DNA of 64,000 nt from Neolewinella persica DSM 23188 (GCF_000373105.1 NZ_KB890422.1:80206-144205); one strand, 5' to 3'. Shown: positions 8,892 to 18,780, numbered from the stretch's first letter. The notes: a model not told the origin generated them from the letters alone. Numbers and translations: made by a program.

Positions 8892-11273
8892 CTACCTGCT
8901 TCTTCTCCGAACGCCATCATTCCCAAATCCGCGTTCTTTTACTTGTACGGTTTCATTTCCTAACCGATATCCGATCGTCAACCGAACGTGGCGGGAGGCA
9001 TAGTTTTGTCCGTACGCCGTACGAACGCCGTTGACCTCAGAGACCAGGGACCGCAGGCTCCCGGTGTCGAAAATATCGTTGGCCAGGAAGGATACGTTAA
9101 GGGCTTTGCTAATCTGCTGCTGCCAACCCACCGTCAGTCCATAGGTGGCACCGACAACGAAAACGTTGGCGCGGTGTGGGGCATTGTACCAACCGTTCAC
9201 CTGTAACTTACCCTTGCCAACCTGAAGAGTATTATCAGAACTTAGGTTGAACTGGACTCCATTTTGATTGTCCACCACGAATCCCGGCAGAACCTCCGTA
9301 ACCCCGGCGTAGAGATAAGCCTGATTCCTACTCGTCCATTTACCAACTTCCAGTGTGTAAGATTCGCCGATACCAAAGTAGTATTCCCGGAAATAATTGC
9401 GCCGAATGGTGGCCTGCACCTGGCTTTCCGGCTCTGCGGAGAACAAGGTGCCGTGACCAGCAATGGTCCGGTTGAAGAAAACATTGGTGCGCAGCCCCTT
9501 CCAGGCGTGGGTGAAATCCAGCAGATCGGTAAAGGATGGCTGGAGAAAGGGGTTGCCTTCGGAAAAGCTGTTGCTGTTGACGTAAACCCGGAATGGATTC
9601 AGGTTCCTGAACCCTGGCCGGTTGATTCGCCGGCCATAGCTAAAGGTGTAGTTGCGGTTTTCGTTGGGCTGAAAACTGAGGTACAGGGTCGGGAATAGCT
9701 TGAAGTAATTGTTCGGCGTCCGCTGGTCCAGGGTCAACGAGTAGCTTTCGGTTTGGGTGTTTTCGGCACGCAGACCAAGCTGCCATTGCCAGGCCGTTCC
9801 CCATTTTCCACTGCCGTTCAGGTAGGCTGCCTGTACGTTCTCTTCGTAGTTAAATACGTTGGAGAGCACTGGGTCGAAGACGGGGTTACCACTGCGGGTA
9901 TCGAAATTTTCCTGGTCGCCCAGGGTGGTGGTCCAGGTGGCAGACAGGCCGTAACTCAGGTCCAGGCCGGGAATCGGGTGTGCGACGTCGACTTTGACGC
10001 TCAGGTTGTCGATAAGCTGGTCGGAAGCATTGATTTGTGCCAGGTTGAGCCCGGAGAAGCTACCGTCGCCGAGGAACGTTTTTACCTGACTTCCTTGTTT
10101 AAGTTCATTGTCATAGTCAAAGAGGTCGAGGTCAAAGGAGACGCTGCGGCCATTAGTGTCGATGACCCACCGACTATGAAGGTTGGCGGTATGGCTGATG
10201 ACGGAGCGGTCAGCTTGCAGATTGTTCACTAAGGTGGAGTCTGTCCCGCCTTCCCGGTTCAGGACGCTTGTAACGGCAGGGCCGATGAAGTTGGGCTGGC
10301 CGAAATTACCCAAATATTGTCCCCCGAAGCTGAATCGGTTATTGACCTCATAGTCAAGGGCAAGGCGGCCCGTCTGGTTTTCTTGCTGGCTTTTCAGGTG
10401 CATTTTTGTATCCCAGACTGCAGAGGGGAAGGTGGCGGTTATTTGCTCAAAATCTTGTTGGAACCCCCTGCGGGCACTTGCATTCAGCGATAGGCTGACT
10501 TTGTCGTGTCGATAAAAGAAAGTGTTGTTCAGGTTGGTGTTTCCGTAATAGGCCTGGGTGTGGGACAGGGTCGTGCTGTTTTTCCAACTGTCGCTGCGCC
10601 CTTTTTTAAGGACGATATTGAGCAGGCCTCCCTGGCCAGCGGCAGCATAGCGGGCGGGTGGGTTGCTGATAATTTCTATGGTAGCGATGTCATCGGCAGA
10701 TAGCCCGGTCAGGAAATTTGCCAGCTCGTCGCCAGAGAGCTGTAGCAGACGTCCGTTAAGTAGTACCGCCGGGGTACCCCGGCCGATCAACTCCAGCAGG
10801 CCGTTTTGCAGTCGTACGCCGGGTGCGAGTTGGAGGGCGTCGAGCGCACTGCCGCCGGTGGCGGCCACGCTTTGTTCGACGTTGAAAATCAGGCGGTCGG
10901 TACGTTGCTCGATCAACCGTCGTTGTGCAGAGACGGTGACGGTTTCTAGGTTGGCCCGGGAGGTTGGTAAATCCAGCGCGCCAATGTCTTGGTCAGAGTC
11001 GATATAGATGGGTATGTTCTGTGCCGCGTAGCCGAGGTAACTTGCTTTTAACCGGTAGTTTCCAGCAGGGACAGAGAATTCAAATCTTCCGCTTTCTGTG
11101 GTGAAATTGCCTTTGATGAAATTGCCGAGCGTGTCCTGTAGTAAGACCTCGGCGTAGGGCAATGGTGTGCCATCAGCGACGATGATGCCGGTTAAACGAT
11201 GCTGGCCGGAGAGGTGGCCGGAGAGGAACAGTAAAAGACCTAAGGTTGCGTAGAGGAGTGTTTTATACTTCAT
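8892..11273 (-). CDS. TonB-dependent-receptor-like outer-membrane protein (OMP_b-brl_3 family)
   Basis: This 793-residue protein carries a signal peptide (1-23). A CarboxypepD_reg-like domain follows at about 25-100 (LTGIIVADGTPLPYAEVLLQD, RFEFSVPAGNYRLKASYLGY). Next comes a plug-like domain at about 110-225 (LETVTVSAQRRL, ALQLAPGVRL, IEIISNPPARYAAAGQGGLLNIVLKK). The rest is a long barrel domain of the outer-membrane protein beta-barrel (PF14905-like) type, with strands such as YTFSYGRRINRPGFRNLNPF. Such proteins usually import or bind bulky ligands, but no TonB box or partner SusD is visible, so the substrate is unknown. The AraC-type regulator just upstream on the same strand is a candidate regulator. 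Confidence 0.88.
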   Translation of the reverse strand: MKYKTLLYATLGLLLFLSGHLSGQHRLTGIIVADGTPLPYAEVLLQDTLGNFIKGNFTTESGRFEFSVPAGNYRLKASYLGYAAQNIPIYIDSDQDIGALDLPTSRANLETVTVSAQRRLIEQRTDRLIFNVEQSVAATGGSALDALQLAPGVRLQNGLLELIGRGTPAVLLNGRLLQLSGDELANFLTGLSADDIATIEIISNPPARYAAAGQGGLLNIVLKKGRSDSWKNSTTLSHTQAYYGNTNLNNTFFYRHDKVSLSLNASARRGFQQDFEQITATFPSAVWDTKMHLKSQQENQTGRLALDYEVNNRFSFGGQYLGNFGQPNFIGPAVTSVLNREGGTDSTLVNNLQADRSVISHTANLHSRWVIDTNGRSVSFDLDLFDYDNELKQGSQVKTFLGDGSFSGLNLAQINASDQLIDNLSVKVDVAHPIPGLDLSYGLSATWTTTLGDQENFDTRSGNPVFDPVLSNVFNYEENVQAAYLNGSGKWGTAWQWQLGLRAENTQTESYSLTLDQRTPNNYFKLFPTLYLSFQPNENRNYTFSYGRRINRPGFRNLNPFRVYVNSNSFSEGNPFLQPSFTDLLDFTHAWKGLRTNVFFNRTIAGHGTLFSAEPESQVQATIRRNYFREYYFGIGESYTLEVGKWTSRNQAYLYAGVTEVLPGFVVDNQNGVQFNLSSDNTLQVGKGKLQVNGWYNAPHRANVFVVGATYGLTVGWQQQISKALNVSFLANDIFDTGSLRSLVSEVNGVRTAYGQNYASRHVRLTIGYRLGNETVQVKERGFGNDGVRRRSR

Positions 11274-11284
11274 ACCGCAAAGAA

Positions 11285-11302
11285 GGCGCGGCCGCAGGTG
11301 CA
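11285..11302 (-). repeat. Dispersed element, perfect core (copy 3)
   Basis: GGCGCGGCCGCAGGTGCA matches the consensus core at all 18 positions. No distal TGCTCC box is visible. It lies in the leader of the TonB-type receptor gene, 12 bp upstream of its start codon. Confidence 0.7.
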
Positions 11303-11436
11303 GGGCGACCTGATGCGCAAAGTCGAACGGATTTAAATGGTACGATGTTTTTTAGCAGGCGTTCGACTTTTTACAAGCGGCTGTTTATCAGTTGTTAAGG
11401 GGGGGCTCGCTCTGATGGAAAGGCTTACCGGCCTGC

Positions 11437-12588
11437 TCACTTCGGGCGGGACGCCTGATAATCGCGCCGAAACTGAGTAGGCGTCTTTCCCGTCCGGTTC
11501 TTGAACGCTACGTTGAAGGAAGACTTGGAGTTAAAGCCTACAGCGTACAGGATCTCCAGTACGGTCATCTTCCGGTTTTCCGGGGCCAGGAGCATACGTT
11601 TGGCTTCCTTGATTCGATAGTCGTTGATGAAATCGAAAAAATGGCAGTTAAGGTCTTGATTGATGAGTAAGGAAAGCTCTCTGTCGGGCCAACTCAGCTG
11701 GTTGGCGAGTTCCCTGACGGTAAGGGTGGGGTTGAGGTAGGGGCGCTTGGTTTCCATATGGCCCTGCAGGGTGCCAATGCGGCCGTCTTCTCCTTGCTCT
11801 TCAGCTTCCATTGCACCTGCGACCGCGCCTCCTGCTCTGATGGGCACCAAACGCGATTCCACGCCACGAAACAGATTAGGATGCAGCATGATCTTAAAGA
11901 GTAGCCAGCACAAAAAGCCGAGCAATAAACTCACCATACCAATGCGTACCAGCGTAATCATCTCGTAGCTGTCCACCAACCTTTTGAAGACGTTTTTAAA
12001 AGCAGAGAAAAGGAACAGGACCGACAACAGAACATTCATTTGCCAGAGCCATTTGTGGGTCTCCGAACCATTGTCAGCATAATTTTCTCGCAATATTTTG
12101 CGGTACCGTGCCAGCTCAACAAAGACTAATACGAGGTAAACAATTGCCTGGAGGTGGCCGATGACCATTGCGGCATAGGTTTCCCAATGAGCCAAGTAAT
12201 TTTGAAAGAATTCCTTGCGGACGACCTCTGGAACGCCGTAAAAACGCGGGATGAACAGGATAGTAGTCAGTAAAAATGGCGTGAGGTGCCAAAGGTGTTG
12301 CCACCGCAGCTTGAAGTCTCTGTACAATAGTGAGCGTACAAACAGGTAGAATAAGGGAGCGGATAACAAATTGATGTCGTCGCGCAGCTTTTCAATGACC
12401 AGTGGCGGTGAATAGTGCTGGTGGTAGAAAAATACACTGATGGTTACTGCCAGGATCATCAGGTAAGCGGCGATCAATCGGTTTGCTAACCTGTTTTGAG
12501 TAGGTACCACCAGGGCGAACAGCGCCATCAGCATCGCTATGAACAGGATGCCCAGGGTAAGGATGCCGAGGAGGGTAGTTGTGGTCAT
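11437..12588 (-). CDS. Membrane-bound AraC-family transcriptional regulator (7TM-HTH)
   Basis: This 383-residue protein has about seven hydrophobic segments in its first 235 residues (about 5-27, 37-56, 74-89, 98-118, 133-161, 180-201, 211-235). A variable linker follows (RAGGAVAGAMEAEEQGEDG, about 250-268). A C-terminal AraC helix-turn-helix domain occupies about 285-378, including LTVRELANQLSWPDRELSLLI and VLEILYAVGFNSKSSFNVAF-KNRTGKTPTQFR. Proteins of this design are thought to sense an extracytoplasmic or membrane signal and act directly on DNA from the membrane. Being next to the TonB-type receptor gene on the same strand, it probably controls that gene; this is inferred. The linker is encoded by a copy of the dispersed element. 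Confidence 0.88.
   Translation of the reverse strand: MTTTTLLGILTLGILFIAMLMALFALVVPTQNRLANRLIAAYLMILAVTISVFFYHQHYSPPLVIEKLRDDINLLSAPLFYLFVRSLLYRDFKLRWQHLWHLTPFLLTTILFIPRFYGVPEVVRKEFFQNYLAHWETYAAMVIGHLQAIVYLVLVFVELARYRKILRENYADNGSETHKWLWQMNVLLSVLFLFSAFKNVFKRLVDSYEMITLVRIGMVSLLLGFLCWLLFKIMLHPNLFRGVESRLVPIRAGGAVAGAMEAEEQGEDGRIGTLQGHMETKRPYLNPTLTVRELANQLSWPDRELSLLINQDLNCHFFDFINDYRIKEAKRMLLAPENRKMTVLEILYAVGFNSKSSFNVAFKNRTGKTPTQFRRDYQASRPK
11788..11829 (+). repeat. Dispersed bipartite element, copy 4, inside the AraC gene
   Basis: The core TGCACCTGCGACCGCGCC (11812-11829) matches 17 of 18, with a TCTCCTT box 16 bp before it. In the antisense gene it encodes GGAVAGAM in the linker between membrane and DNA-binding domains. 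Confidence 0.6.
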
Positions 12589-12997
12589 TTTCTTTCAACC
12601 GCTAAGGTATCCATTCTGTGGTAGTTCCGGGACAGTGAGCCGGGTCTGGTAACCGTCTTGACAAACCGGCCAGACTATTGGACATGTTCTGAACTGGACG
12701 CTCGCAGGACCTCAGCAATTGAGCCGGCGGCGAAATTGATGAGGTCCTGCGAGCGCCCGTCCCCCCATTTAATAAAATCTCTAGTAATCATCAAACCGAC
12801 CTAAACCAAAATGCCGACGGGGTAAGCCATTAAGGTAGGCTGCCCCTCAAAGAAAGTTGTTTTTTGATAAGTCGTGAGACTACTGGTTAAGTCCTTAGAA
12901 AAGGAAGGGTGATTCCGGACAGTAGCGGCACGGGATTTGCCCTATGCCGACAGTCTACTGCTTACATATGCACAAAACTTAGGACTTTGGTGTTAGG
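12589..12997. other. Intergenic region with a 16-bp-arm hairpin
   Basis: This 409-bp gap separates divergent genes and holds no apparent coding sequence. The main feature is a perfect inverted repeat with 16-bp arms, CGCTCGCAGGACCTCA at 12699-12714 and its complement at 12740-12755, around a 25-nt centre. It lacks a T-run and is not at a gene end, so it is more like a REP-type hairpin or a regulatory structure than a terminator. Confidence 0.6.
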
Positions 12998-13825
12998 ATG
13001 AATAAAATATTCATTATGCGCGTCTTCCCAATTTTACTATTTACTGGCTTGTTGCTAGTACTTGCCTCCTGTGGCCGCTACCAACCAGCAGAGAATTACC
13101 CCCCGGCAGACTTTATCGGCCCGACGCCGCTGAAACTGAGTCAGGAGATTCTGGAGACCATCAAAAACGGACAGGACGCCACTCCCCTTGTTGACCAACT
13201 GGCGGCCCTGGAACCGCAGGAATTGGCGGCCAACCTGGATACCCGCAATAAGAAACTGGCCTTCTGGGTCAATACCTATAATGGAATGGTGCAGTATCTT
13301 TTAACGCGAAACCCCGAGCTGTTTGACGATAGTAGTTCTTTCTTCAGTACCCCCAGCTTTACCGTAGCCGGTAAACTGATGAGCCCCAACGAAATGGAAC
13401 ACGGCATTATTCGTGGTGGTGAAAACCGCTTCGGCCTGGGGTTCATCCCGCAGTTCTTTCCAAACAAGTTTGAGCGAACCTTTAAAATAAAGGGGGGTGA
13501 TTCCCGGGTGCACTTTGCCCTGAACTGCGGCGCGGCCGATTGCCCTCCGGTAGAGGTTTACCAAGCAGCTACTTTTGATGAACAGATTAATAATCGCGTC
13601 CGTAAATACCTCGCTAAACACAGTGAGATTAAAGAGGAAGATGGAAAGAAGGTAGTTTATACCTCGCCGCTTTTCTCCTGGTTCCGTGGCGATTTCCGCG
13701 ATCGTGACGGAATTGACGATTTTTTGGTGGAATACGGGGTCCTCAGCAAAGAGAATAAGAAAATGAAGCGGGAATACACCAGTTATGACTGGACATTGAA
13801 AACGGGGATTTGGGCGGAGGATTAG
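12998..13825 (+). CDS. DUF547 lipoprotein
   Basis: This 275-residue protein has a lipoprotein signal peptide with lipobox LASC (Cys at about 26) and should be anchored to a membrane. The body matches the DUF547 family in KLAFWVNTYNGMVQYLL (about 86-102), the MSPNEMEHGIIR segment and VHFALNCGAADCPPVEVY (about 169-186). The conserved Asn and the Cys pair are intact. A biochemical function for this family is not established. The start could be ATG 12998 or the in-frame ATG at 13016 (MRVFPILL). It is convergent with the helical hypothetical gene downstream; the 55 bp between them contain imperfect AGTGG/CCACT dyads. Confidence 0.85.
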   Translation: MNKIFIMRVFPILLFTGLLLVLASCGRYQPAENYPPADFIGPTPLKLSQEILETIKNGQDATPLVDQLAALEPQELAANLDTRNKKLAFWVNTYNGMVQYLLTRNPELFDDSSSFFSTPSFTVAGKLMSPNEMEHGIIRGGENRFGLGFIPQFFPNKFERTFKIKGGDSRVHFALNCGAADCPPVEVYQAATFDEQINNRVRKYLAKHSEIKEEDGKKVVYTSPLFSWFRGDFRDRDGIDDFLVEYGVLSKENKKMKREYTSYDWTLKTGIWAED

Positions 13826-13880
13826 CCTGTAGTGGGCCGTCAGCAGGTAGCACTACTAACGATCTACTACTCACTAACCA

Positions 13881-15284
13881 CTACTTCAACTGTTCCAATA
13901 ACCAGGGACGTTCCGTACAAGGATCAGTTTGCTCAATCCGCTTAATTAGGAGCTGTTTGGCCTTGTTATCTCCAGGAGCCAAGCGGATGATGGCATTGGC
14001 GAACTGAAAGATATTTCGATAATTCTGGAGGTGGTATCCAATACGTTTGCGGCGGGTAAGGAGCTTTCGGGTGCTACTGATGTGGGACTGCAACAGACCG
14101 TAGTTGTCTTGCCTGAAGTAGATTTTCAACTGCATAACCCTGGCCGTTAAGTGGTGGATGAAGTCCTTGAAGTCGGCCTGTTGCAGGTGGAATAGTGCAT
14201 CGCCGTCCTGACCGGTCGCCAGCGCCAGCCGGGCACGGCCAAGGGCCAATACTTCGCTGCCGCCCTTTTCGGGTAATTGGTGCTGGTATTCGTCGAGAAA
14301 ACTAGCGGCGTAATCCACCTGCTTTAAGCGTATAGCGAGGGCCAGGATATTGTTGAAGGTGAAGATGGTGAGCCGGCCCCGATCGTAAAGGAAGCCAAGG
14401 CTAAGCGCTAATTTGTAGAGGGTAAAAGTGGCAGAAATGAAGGATTCGGTACCAGAATTCGCTCTTCGGACACCGTAGTTGATGGCCAACAGCATTAGAT
14501 TGCGCTGATCCTCGGGAGAAAGATATTCCGAAATAGCACTAAGTTGAGCGGTGAGCTGGGTGAAAGAGGATTCGGCCTTGTCTGGGGGGATGTCTGCATT
14601 CAGTTGTAGCCGGGCAACCAGAAGAAACAGACTGATATAGGGGTCCTTATTGTACGGGGCACGGCTGGCGGCTTGCAGGAGAAGTTCCAGGCGGGGGATT
14701 TCATAGCTGTTGGCCGTTTTATGTAACCGCTGATGGGCCAGGGTAAGGCAGGCCTGACGTAGACGCAGGGCTAATAAGTAGCGCTCGAGGGTGGTTTCGG
14801 GGGCCAGGTAATCGACCCGCCCACCACGGGAAGCCGCAATGTCGAGGTCATATTTTTCCATCGCCAGCCGGTATTCAAGGTGGAGGCGCTCTGTGCTGAG
14901 CAATGGAGTAGGGCGGTAACGACGAATTCGCGTCCGGCGGTGATCGTCGAGACGGCGCGCGCGGTAGGCGCGCAGTAAATACTCATCAGGGCCGAACTCG
15001 TCCCGGTTAAACGTGTCCCAGGCAAGAAAGGCTTCCAGACGTTTTAACAGCTGATGTTCCAACTGACGAAATTTGGCTGGTTCGTCGGGCTCTCCTGGGT
15101 AAATCATGGCAAATTCGTCGCTTGGAGAAGGCGTGGCAATACCTTCGGTCAAATATTGGCGACGAAGCCGGAAGAGTATTCGAACGTCCTCTCTGCGGTT
15201 GTGCAATGCGGCTTCCAGCCACAGTTCAGCACGTTTCGCTTCGGCAACACTTAAATTGTGGATGATTTGTTGGAGTAGAGACAC
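13881..15284 (-). CDS. Helical-repeat hypothetical protein
   Basis: This 467-residue soluble protein has no signal peptide and no membrane segment. It is almost entirely alpha-helical and rich in Leu, Ala, Arg and Gln, with helix-pair patterns (for example YAASFLDEYQHQLPEKGG followed by ALGRARLALATGQDGDALFHLQQADF) like degenerate TPRs. I believe similar full-length proteins occur in other Saprospiria, but I cannot assign a function. It is divergent from the adhesin gene at 15493. The 208 bp between them carry a perfect 24-bp palindrome that could control either gene. Confidence 0.7.
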   Translation of the reverse strand: MSLLQQIIHNLSVAEAKRAELWLEAALHNRREDVRILFRLRRQYLTEGIATPSPSDEFAMIYPGEPDEPAKFRQLEHQLLKRLEAFLAWDTFNRDEFGPDEYLLRAYRARRLDDHRRTRIRRYRPTPLLSTERLHLEYRLAMEKYDLDIAASRGGRVDYLAPETTLERYLLALRLRQACLTLAHQRLHKTANSYEIPRLELLLQAASRAPYNKDPYISLFLLVARLQLNADIPPDKAESSFTQLTAQLSAISEYLSPEDQRNLMLLAINYGVRRANSGTESFISATFTLYKLALSLGFLYDRGRLTIFTFNNILALAIRLKQVDYAASFLDEYQHQLPEKGGSEVLALGRARLALATGQDGDALFHLQQADFKDFIHHLTARVMQLKIYFRQDNYGLLQSHISSTRKLLTRRKRIGYHLQNYRNIFQFANAIIRLAPGDNKAKQLLIKRIEQTDPCTERPWLLEQLK

Positions 15285-15301
15285 GAGATTAATATATTAG
15301 G

Positions 15302-15439
15302 TTTCAACAAACTTTGCCGTAATGTACTATTTTAGCTAGCTAAAATAGTGTTATGTATTTGTCTTTGTTTGTTTTTCATTCAACAACAGAGGGTTATTGT
15401 ACTTGCTTTCAACGGCCTTTAGCCTGATCATTGTAGTGT
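15302..15439 (+). promoter_or_regulatory. Upstream control region of adhesin 1, with a 24-bp palindrome
   Basis: The ordered blocks are TTTCAACAAA (15302-15311), a perfect 24-bp palindrome centred on TTTAGCTAGCTAAA (15326-15349), TTGTCTTTG (15359-15367) and two TTATTGTA/TCATTGTA-type blocks (about 15392 and 15428). Corresponding blocks occur in the same order upstream of the second adhesin gene (19032-19146). There the palindrome is degenerate and lies before the TTTCAACAAA block that aligns best. GTCTTTG may be the -7 element. The palindrome is a likely operator. Confidence 0.5.
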
Positions 15440-15492
15440 TATAGAATCCCCCGGTTGGGAATTCGCTCTTTGAAACTGAAATCATCTCCCCC

Positions 15493-18400
15493 ATGCGTAC
15501 ATATTTTACTACTCTCTTAATCTTAATTGCCGGTGCCTTGGCCGGACAGTGTAGCATATCCGTTCAGGTCGACACAGTGGTCTGTAGCCCGAATGGTGGT
15601 TTCCTCATTCTTTTCGACGTGGAAGGTACCGGTGGTGATTCCGGCTGGGTAGTCCAGGAACTGCAGCTGACCGGTGGCTATAATACAGATGAAATCATTC
15701 AGGCCGGCCCCTTCTTCGATGAAACGGTGTCCCTGTTCTTCAGTGATATTGATAACCCGAACTGTGTGTTTACCCTGACGGTGGATAGGCCGGAAAATTG
15801 CGTAGGCACAGATCCTTGCTTCGGTTTTGCAGCCTTTGTTGAGATTTCCGGTGATACCGTTTGTCAAAGTGACGCATTTATACAGCTTGTGGGAGGAGCC
15901 GGTGCCTACACTTTAACCCTTTCGGATGAAACCGGTAATGTGGTGTCTCAACAAACCACTCAAGAGGAATCTTACACTTTTGTTGGGCTAAGTGGTGGCA
16001 CCTATAGTGTCACCGTCGCCGACGCTCGACAATGTGTTACCGAGATAACTTTCCTTATTGAAACCGATCCCAATTGCGGTAATGGCGGTAACTGTTCCGC
16101 CGTACTGGTTGCTGAAGATAGAATTTGCTTTGGTTCTGATGATGGATTCGTTACGGCCGAGCCAAACGGTACCCCACCATTTACCTATCTGTGGAGCAAT
16201 GGCGCAACAACCCAGAACATAGACGGGCTGACCGCAGGCTTCTACTCACTAACCCTGACTGATGCGGACGGATGTGTAAGTGTACAAGGAATTAATGTTG
16301 GAACCTCTTCAAGGATTCGACTCAGCCTGCAGGAGATCGGTGGCAACTGTAGCGCTAACGATACGCTGCACTTCCTCAATCCTCTTGTCTTCGGAGGTGT
16401 GCAGCCTTATTCCTACGCTTATTTTGTTGAGGGAGAGTTGGTGAGTACCGAGGAAGAACTTCAAAACCCAGTCACCGGAGTCACTTACACGCTGGTAGTT
16501 ACGGATGCCCTCGGTTGCACCGAAAACGTTTCCTGGACCGCCCTGGGCGGTAGCGGTTCTTCCACCATCAATTGGTTCTCCCCTTTCTTCCTGCCGTGCG
16601 ACGGCGGCTCAGTCGAAATTTCAACCGGAGACTCTACGGACCGTTATGAATACCGCTGGATTACCCCAAGTAACGACACCCTGTACGGACCAGCCATTCA
16701 GGCAATGGAAGAAGGTACCTACAGCCTTTTTGGTAGTTCCGGCGATGGCAGCTGTACCATCACCGGAGAAGCTGTTGTGATGACTTCAAGCTTAGGTGAT
16801 AGCTACGAGATCGTCATGCTTGATTCTATGGAGTGTGGGTTTGAACGTTGCATGTATGTTATTTCTCAGGAACCCACTGTTTTGCGTCCGGCCATCACCT
16901 TCATCTGGACTGCGCCTGACGGCAGCGTCACCGTTTCACAACAAGGAGGTTGGATCTGTGTAGAGGATCCCGGTCTGTACGTATTGCAAATCGTTGGCCC
17001 CTGTGATACCTTAACCCTTAGTACTATCCTGGAAGCCAATACCGAATGTGCGGACCTGAACGGTACCGTTTACATCGATGCAGACGCAAACTGTGGTTTT
17101 GATGCCGGAGACATACCCGCCGCAGGCGTCGTCGTAGAAATAAGGGGGGTTGACTCCGGCGCGCTCTACTACGATATTACCGATGCTGACGGACGCTACG
17201 GCACCGAAGTGGTGGTTGGCACCTATACCGTCCGTCCCATCACACAGCCGACCCAGCCCTTTGGAACTTGTGAGCCTCCGGCCACTGCCACCGTTACAAC
17301 AGCTGGCCCAACGGTACTCGATGCCTTCCTTCCGGCACTGTCGGATTGCCCATTGCTAACCACCGACATTACCATGCCGTTCCTCCGGCGCTGTTTCTCC
17401 GGCGCTGCCTACGTTACTTATGAGAACCTCGGTTCCGCCACGGCAGAGGATGCCCGGTTGACCGTTGTATTAGATGATTTCCTCGTTGATCCAGTACCCA
17501 ATATCACGCCAACAAGCCAGGATGGAAATACCTTTGTCTTCGATCTTGGTGACCTTCCTCCTTTTGCCGACGGACGTATCTGGTTCAGCTTTACCGTCAG
17601 CTGTCAGGCAGAGTTGGGGCAGATTCACTGCATTGAAGCAGCCATCACACCAGACGATGTGTGCAATAGCCCTGATGACTGGAACGGCGCGATGGTGAAC
17701 GTAAGTTCGCCCGATTGTGACGGGGATAACCTGAACTTCACTATTAGTAATGTAGGTGAAAACGAAATGAGTGTCCCCCTCTCCTACGTAGTGGTGGAAG
17801 ACGGAATCATGATGTCCAACGTCCCCGTTGTTGTGGAGGCGCTGGATGCCGGACAAACCTTCACGGTTGCCCTGCCCGCTGATGGAAAAACCTACCAGGT
17901 GATTACCAACCAGGAGCCAAATGCGCCGGCCTCCGGTACGCCAACGGCCATGGCGGAGGGCTGTGTAGTGCCGGCCGACGGCAATTTCACTACCGGTTTA
18001 GGTAATATGCTTGCTTTGGGTAACGGTGTGCCGGCCCAGGCGATCGTTTGTCGCGAAAACGTAGGTGCTTATGACCCTAACGACAAGCTGGGCTATCCGC
18101 TGGGCCATGGTGCTGAAGACAATATCCCGCTGGGTACCCGTTTGGATTACACCATCCGTTTCCAAAATACCGGTACGGATACAGCCTTTAATATTGTCGT
18201 TAAGGATACGATCAGCATGGCGCTCGACCTGGCCACTTTCAAAGGAGGTAGCTTCAGCCACCCGTACACAATTGATATCGACACCCACCGGGTGATCACC
18301 TTTACCTTCGCCAACATCATGTTGCCCGATAGTAATGTTAACCTGGCGGCTAGCCAGGGAGCCATCAGTTTCAGCATCGAACATGCCGCTGATTTATCTC

Positions 18401-18780
18401 GAGGTGATGATATCTTCAACGCTGCGGCCATCTACTTCGACTTCAATGAGCCAATCATCACGAATAACAGCCATCACCGCATCGAGAAGCAGGGTCTGCC
18501 TACCGGTGTGCGGAGTTTGCGGGCGCAGGAAGTGAGCCTTGGGGTGTACCCGAACCCGGGGAACGGGTTGCTGAACATCAGCGTCCCTAACCGGGACATC
18601 AAACTAACTGACCTGTTGACGATCACGGACCTTTACGGTCGCCAACTCGCAACGACGGCCTATGGCCAATTGGGCGGCACTTGGGATGTCCGCCACCTTA
18701 AACCAGGATTCTACCTTCTGGTCGTAACGGATGAAAACGGCCTCGCCCGCGGACGAACTGGTTTCGTAATTAGTCAATAG
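15493..18780 (+). CDS. Large T9SS-secreted adhesin-like protein 1
   Basis: This 1095-residue protein has a signal peptide (about 1-19). Cys-rich beta-sandwich modules follow. One at about 195-275 is a clear SprB-type repeat (FTYLWSNGATTQNIDGLTAG, FYSLTLTDADGCV). At about 515-605 there is an SdrD B-like or CarboxypepD-like module (NGTVYIDADANCGFDAGDIPAAGVVVEIRG). The next module contains MPFLRRCFSGAAYVTYEN. At about 860-1000 there is a DUF7619-type domain (YDPNDKLGYPLG, LDYTIRFQNTGTDTAFNIVV, AAIYFDFNEPIITN). The C-terminus from VYPNPGNGLLNI (about 1017) is a type A T9SS sorting domain. It should be exported and attached to the cell surface, probably for adhesion or gliding. It is a paralogue of the next gene. 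Confidence 0.9.
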   Translation: MRTYFTTLLILIAGALAGQCSISVQVDTVVCSPNGGFLILFDVEGTGGDSGWVVQELQLTGGYNTDEIIQAGPFFDETVSLFFSDIDNPNCVFTLTVDRPENCVGTDPCFGFAAFVEISGDTVCQSDAFIQLVGGAGAYTLTLSDETGNVVSQQTTQEESYTFVGLSGGTYSVTVADARQCVTEITFLIETDPNCGNGGNCSAVLVAEDRICFGSDDGFVTAEPNGTPPFTYLWSNGATTQNIDGLTAGFYSLTLTDADGCVSVQGINVGTSSRIRLSLQEIGGNCSANDTLHFLNPLVFGGVQPYSYAYFVEGELVSTEEELQNPVTGVTYTLVVTDALGCTENVSWTALGGSGSSTINWFSPFFLPCDGGSVEISTGDSTDRYEYRWITPSNDTLYGPAIQAMEEGTYSLFGSSGDGSCTITGEAVVMTSSLGDSYEIVMLDSMECGFERCMYVISQEPTVLRPAITFIWTAPDGSVTVSQQGGWICVEDPGLYVLQIVGPCDTLTLSTILEANTECADLNGTVYIDADANCGFDAGDIPAAGVVVEIRGVDSGALYYDITDADGRYGTEVVVGTYTVRPITQPTQPFGTCEPPATATVTTAGPTVLDAFLPALSDCPLLTTDITMPFLRRCFSGAAYVTYENLGSATAEDARLTVVLDDFLVDPVPNITPTSQDGNTFVFDLGDLPPFADGRIWFSFTVSCQAELGQIHCIEAAITPDDVCNSPDDWNGAMVNVSSPDCDGDNLNFTISNVGENEMSVPLSYVVVEDGIMMSNVPVVVEALDAGQTFTVALPADGKTYQVITNQEPNAPASGTPTAMAEGCVVPADGNFTTGLGNMLALGNGVPAQAIVCRENVGAYDPNDKLGYPLGHGAEDNIPLGTRLDYTIRFQNTGTDTAFNIVVKDTISMALDLATFKGGSFSHPYTIDIDTHRVITFTFANIMLPDSNVNLAASQGAISFSIEHAADLSRGDDIFNAAAIYFDFNEPIITNNSHHRIEKQGLPTGVRSLRAQEVSLGVYPNPGNGLLNISVPNRDIKLTDLLTITDLYGRQLATTAYGQLGGTWDVRHLKPGFYLLVVTDENGLARGRTGFVISQ

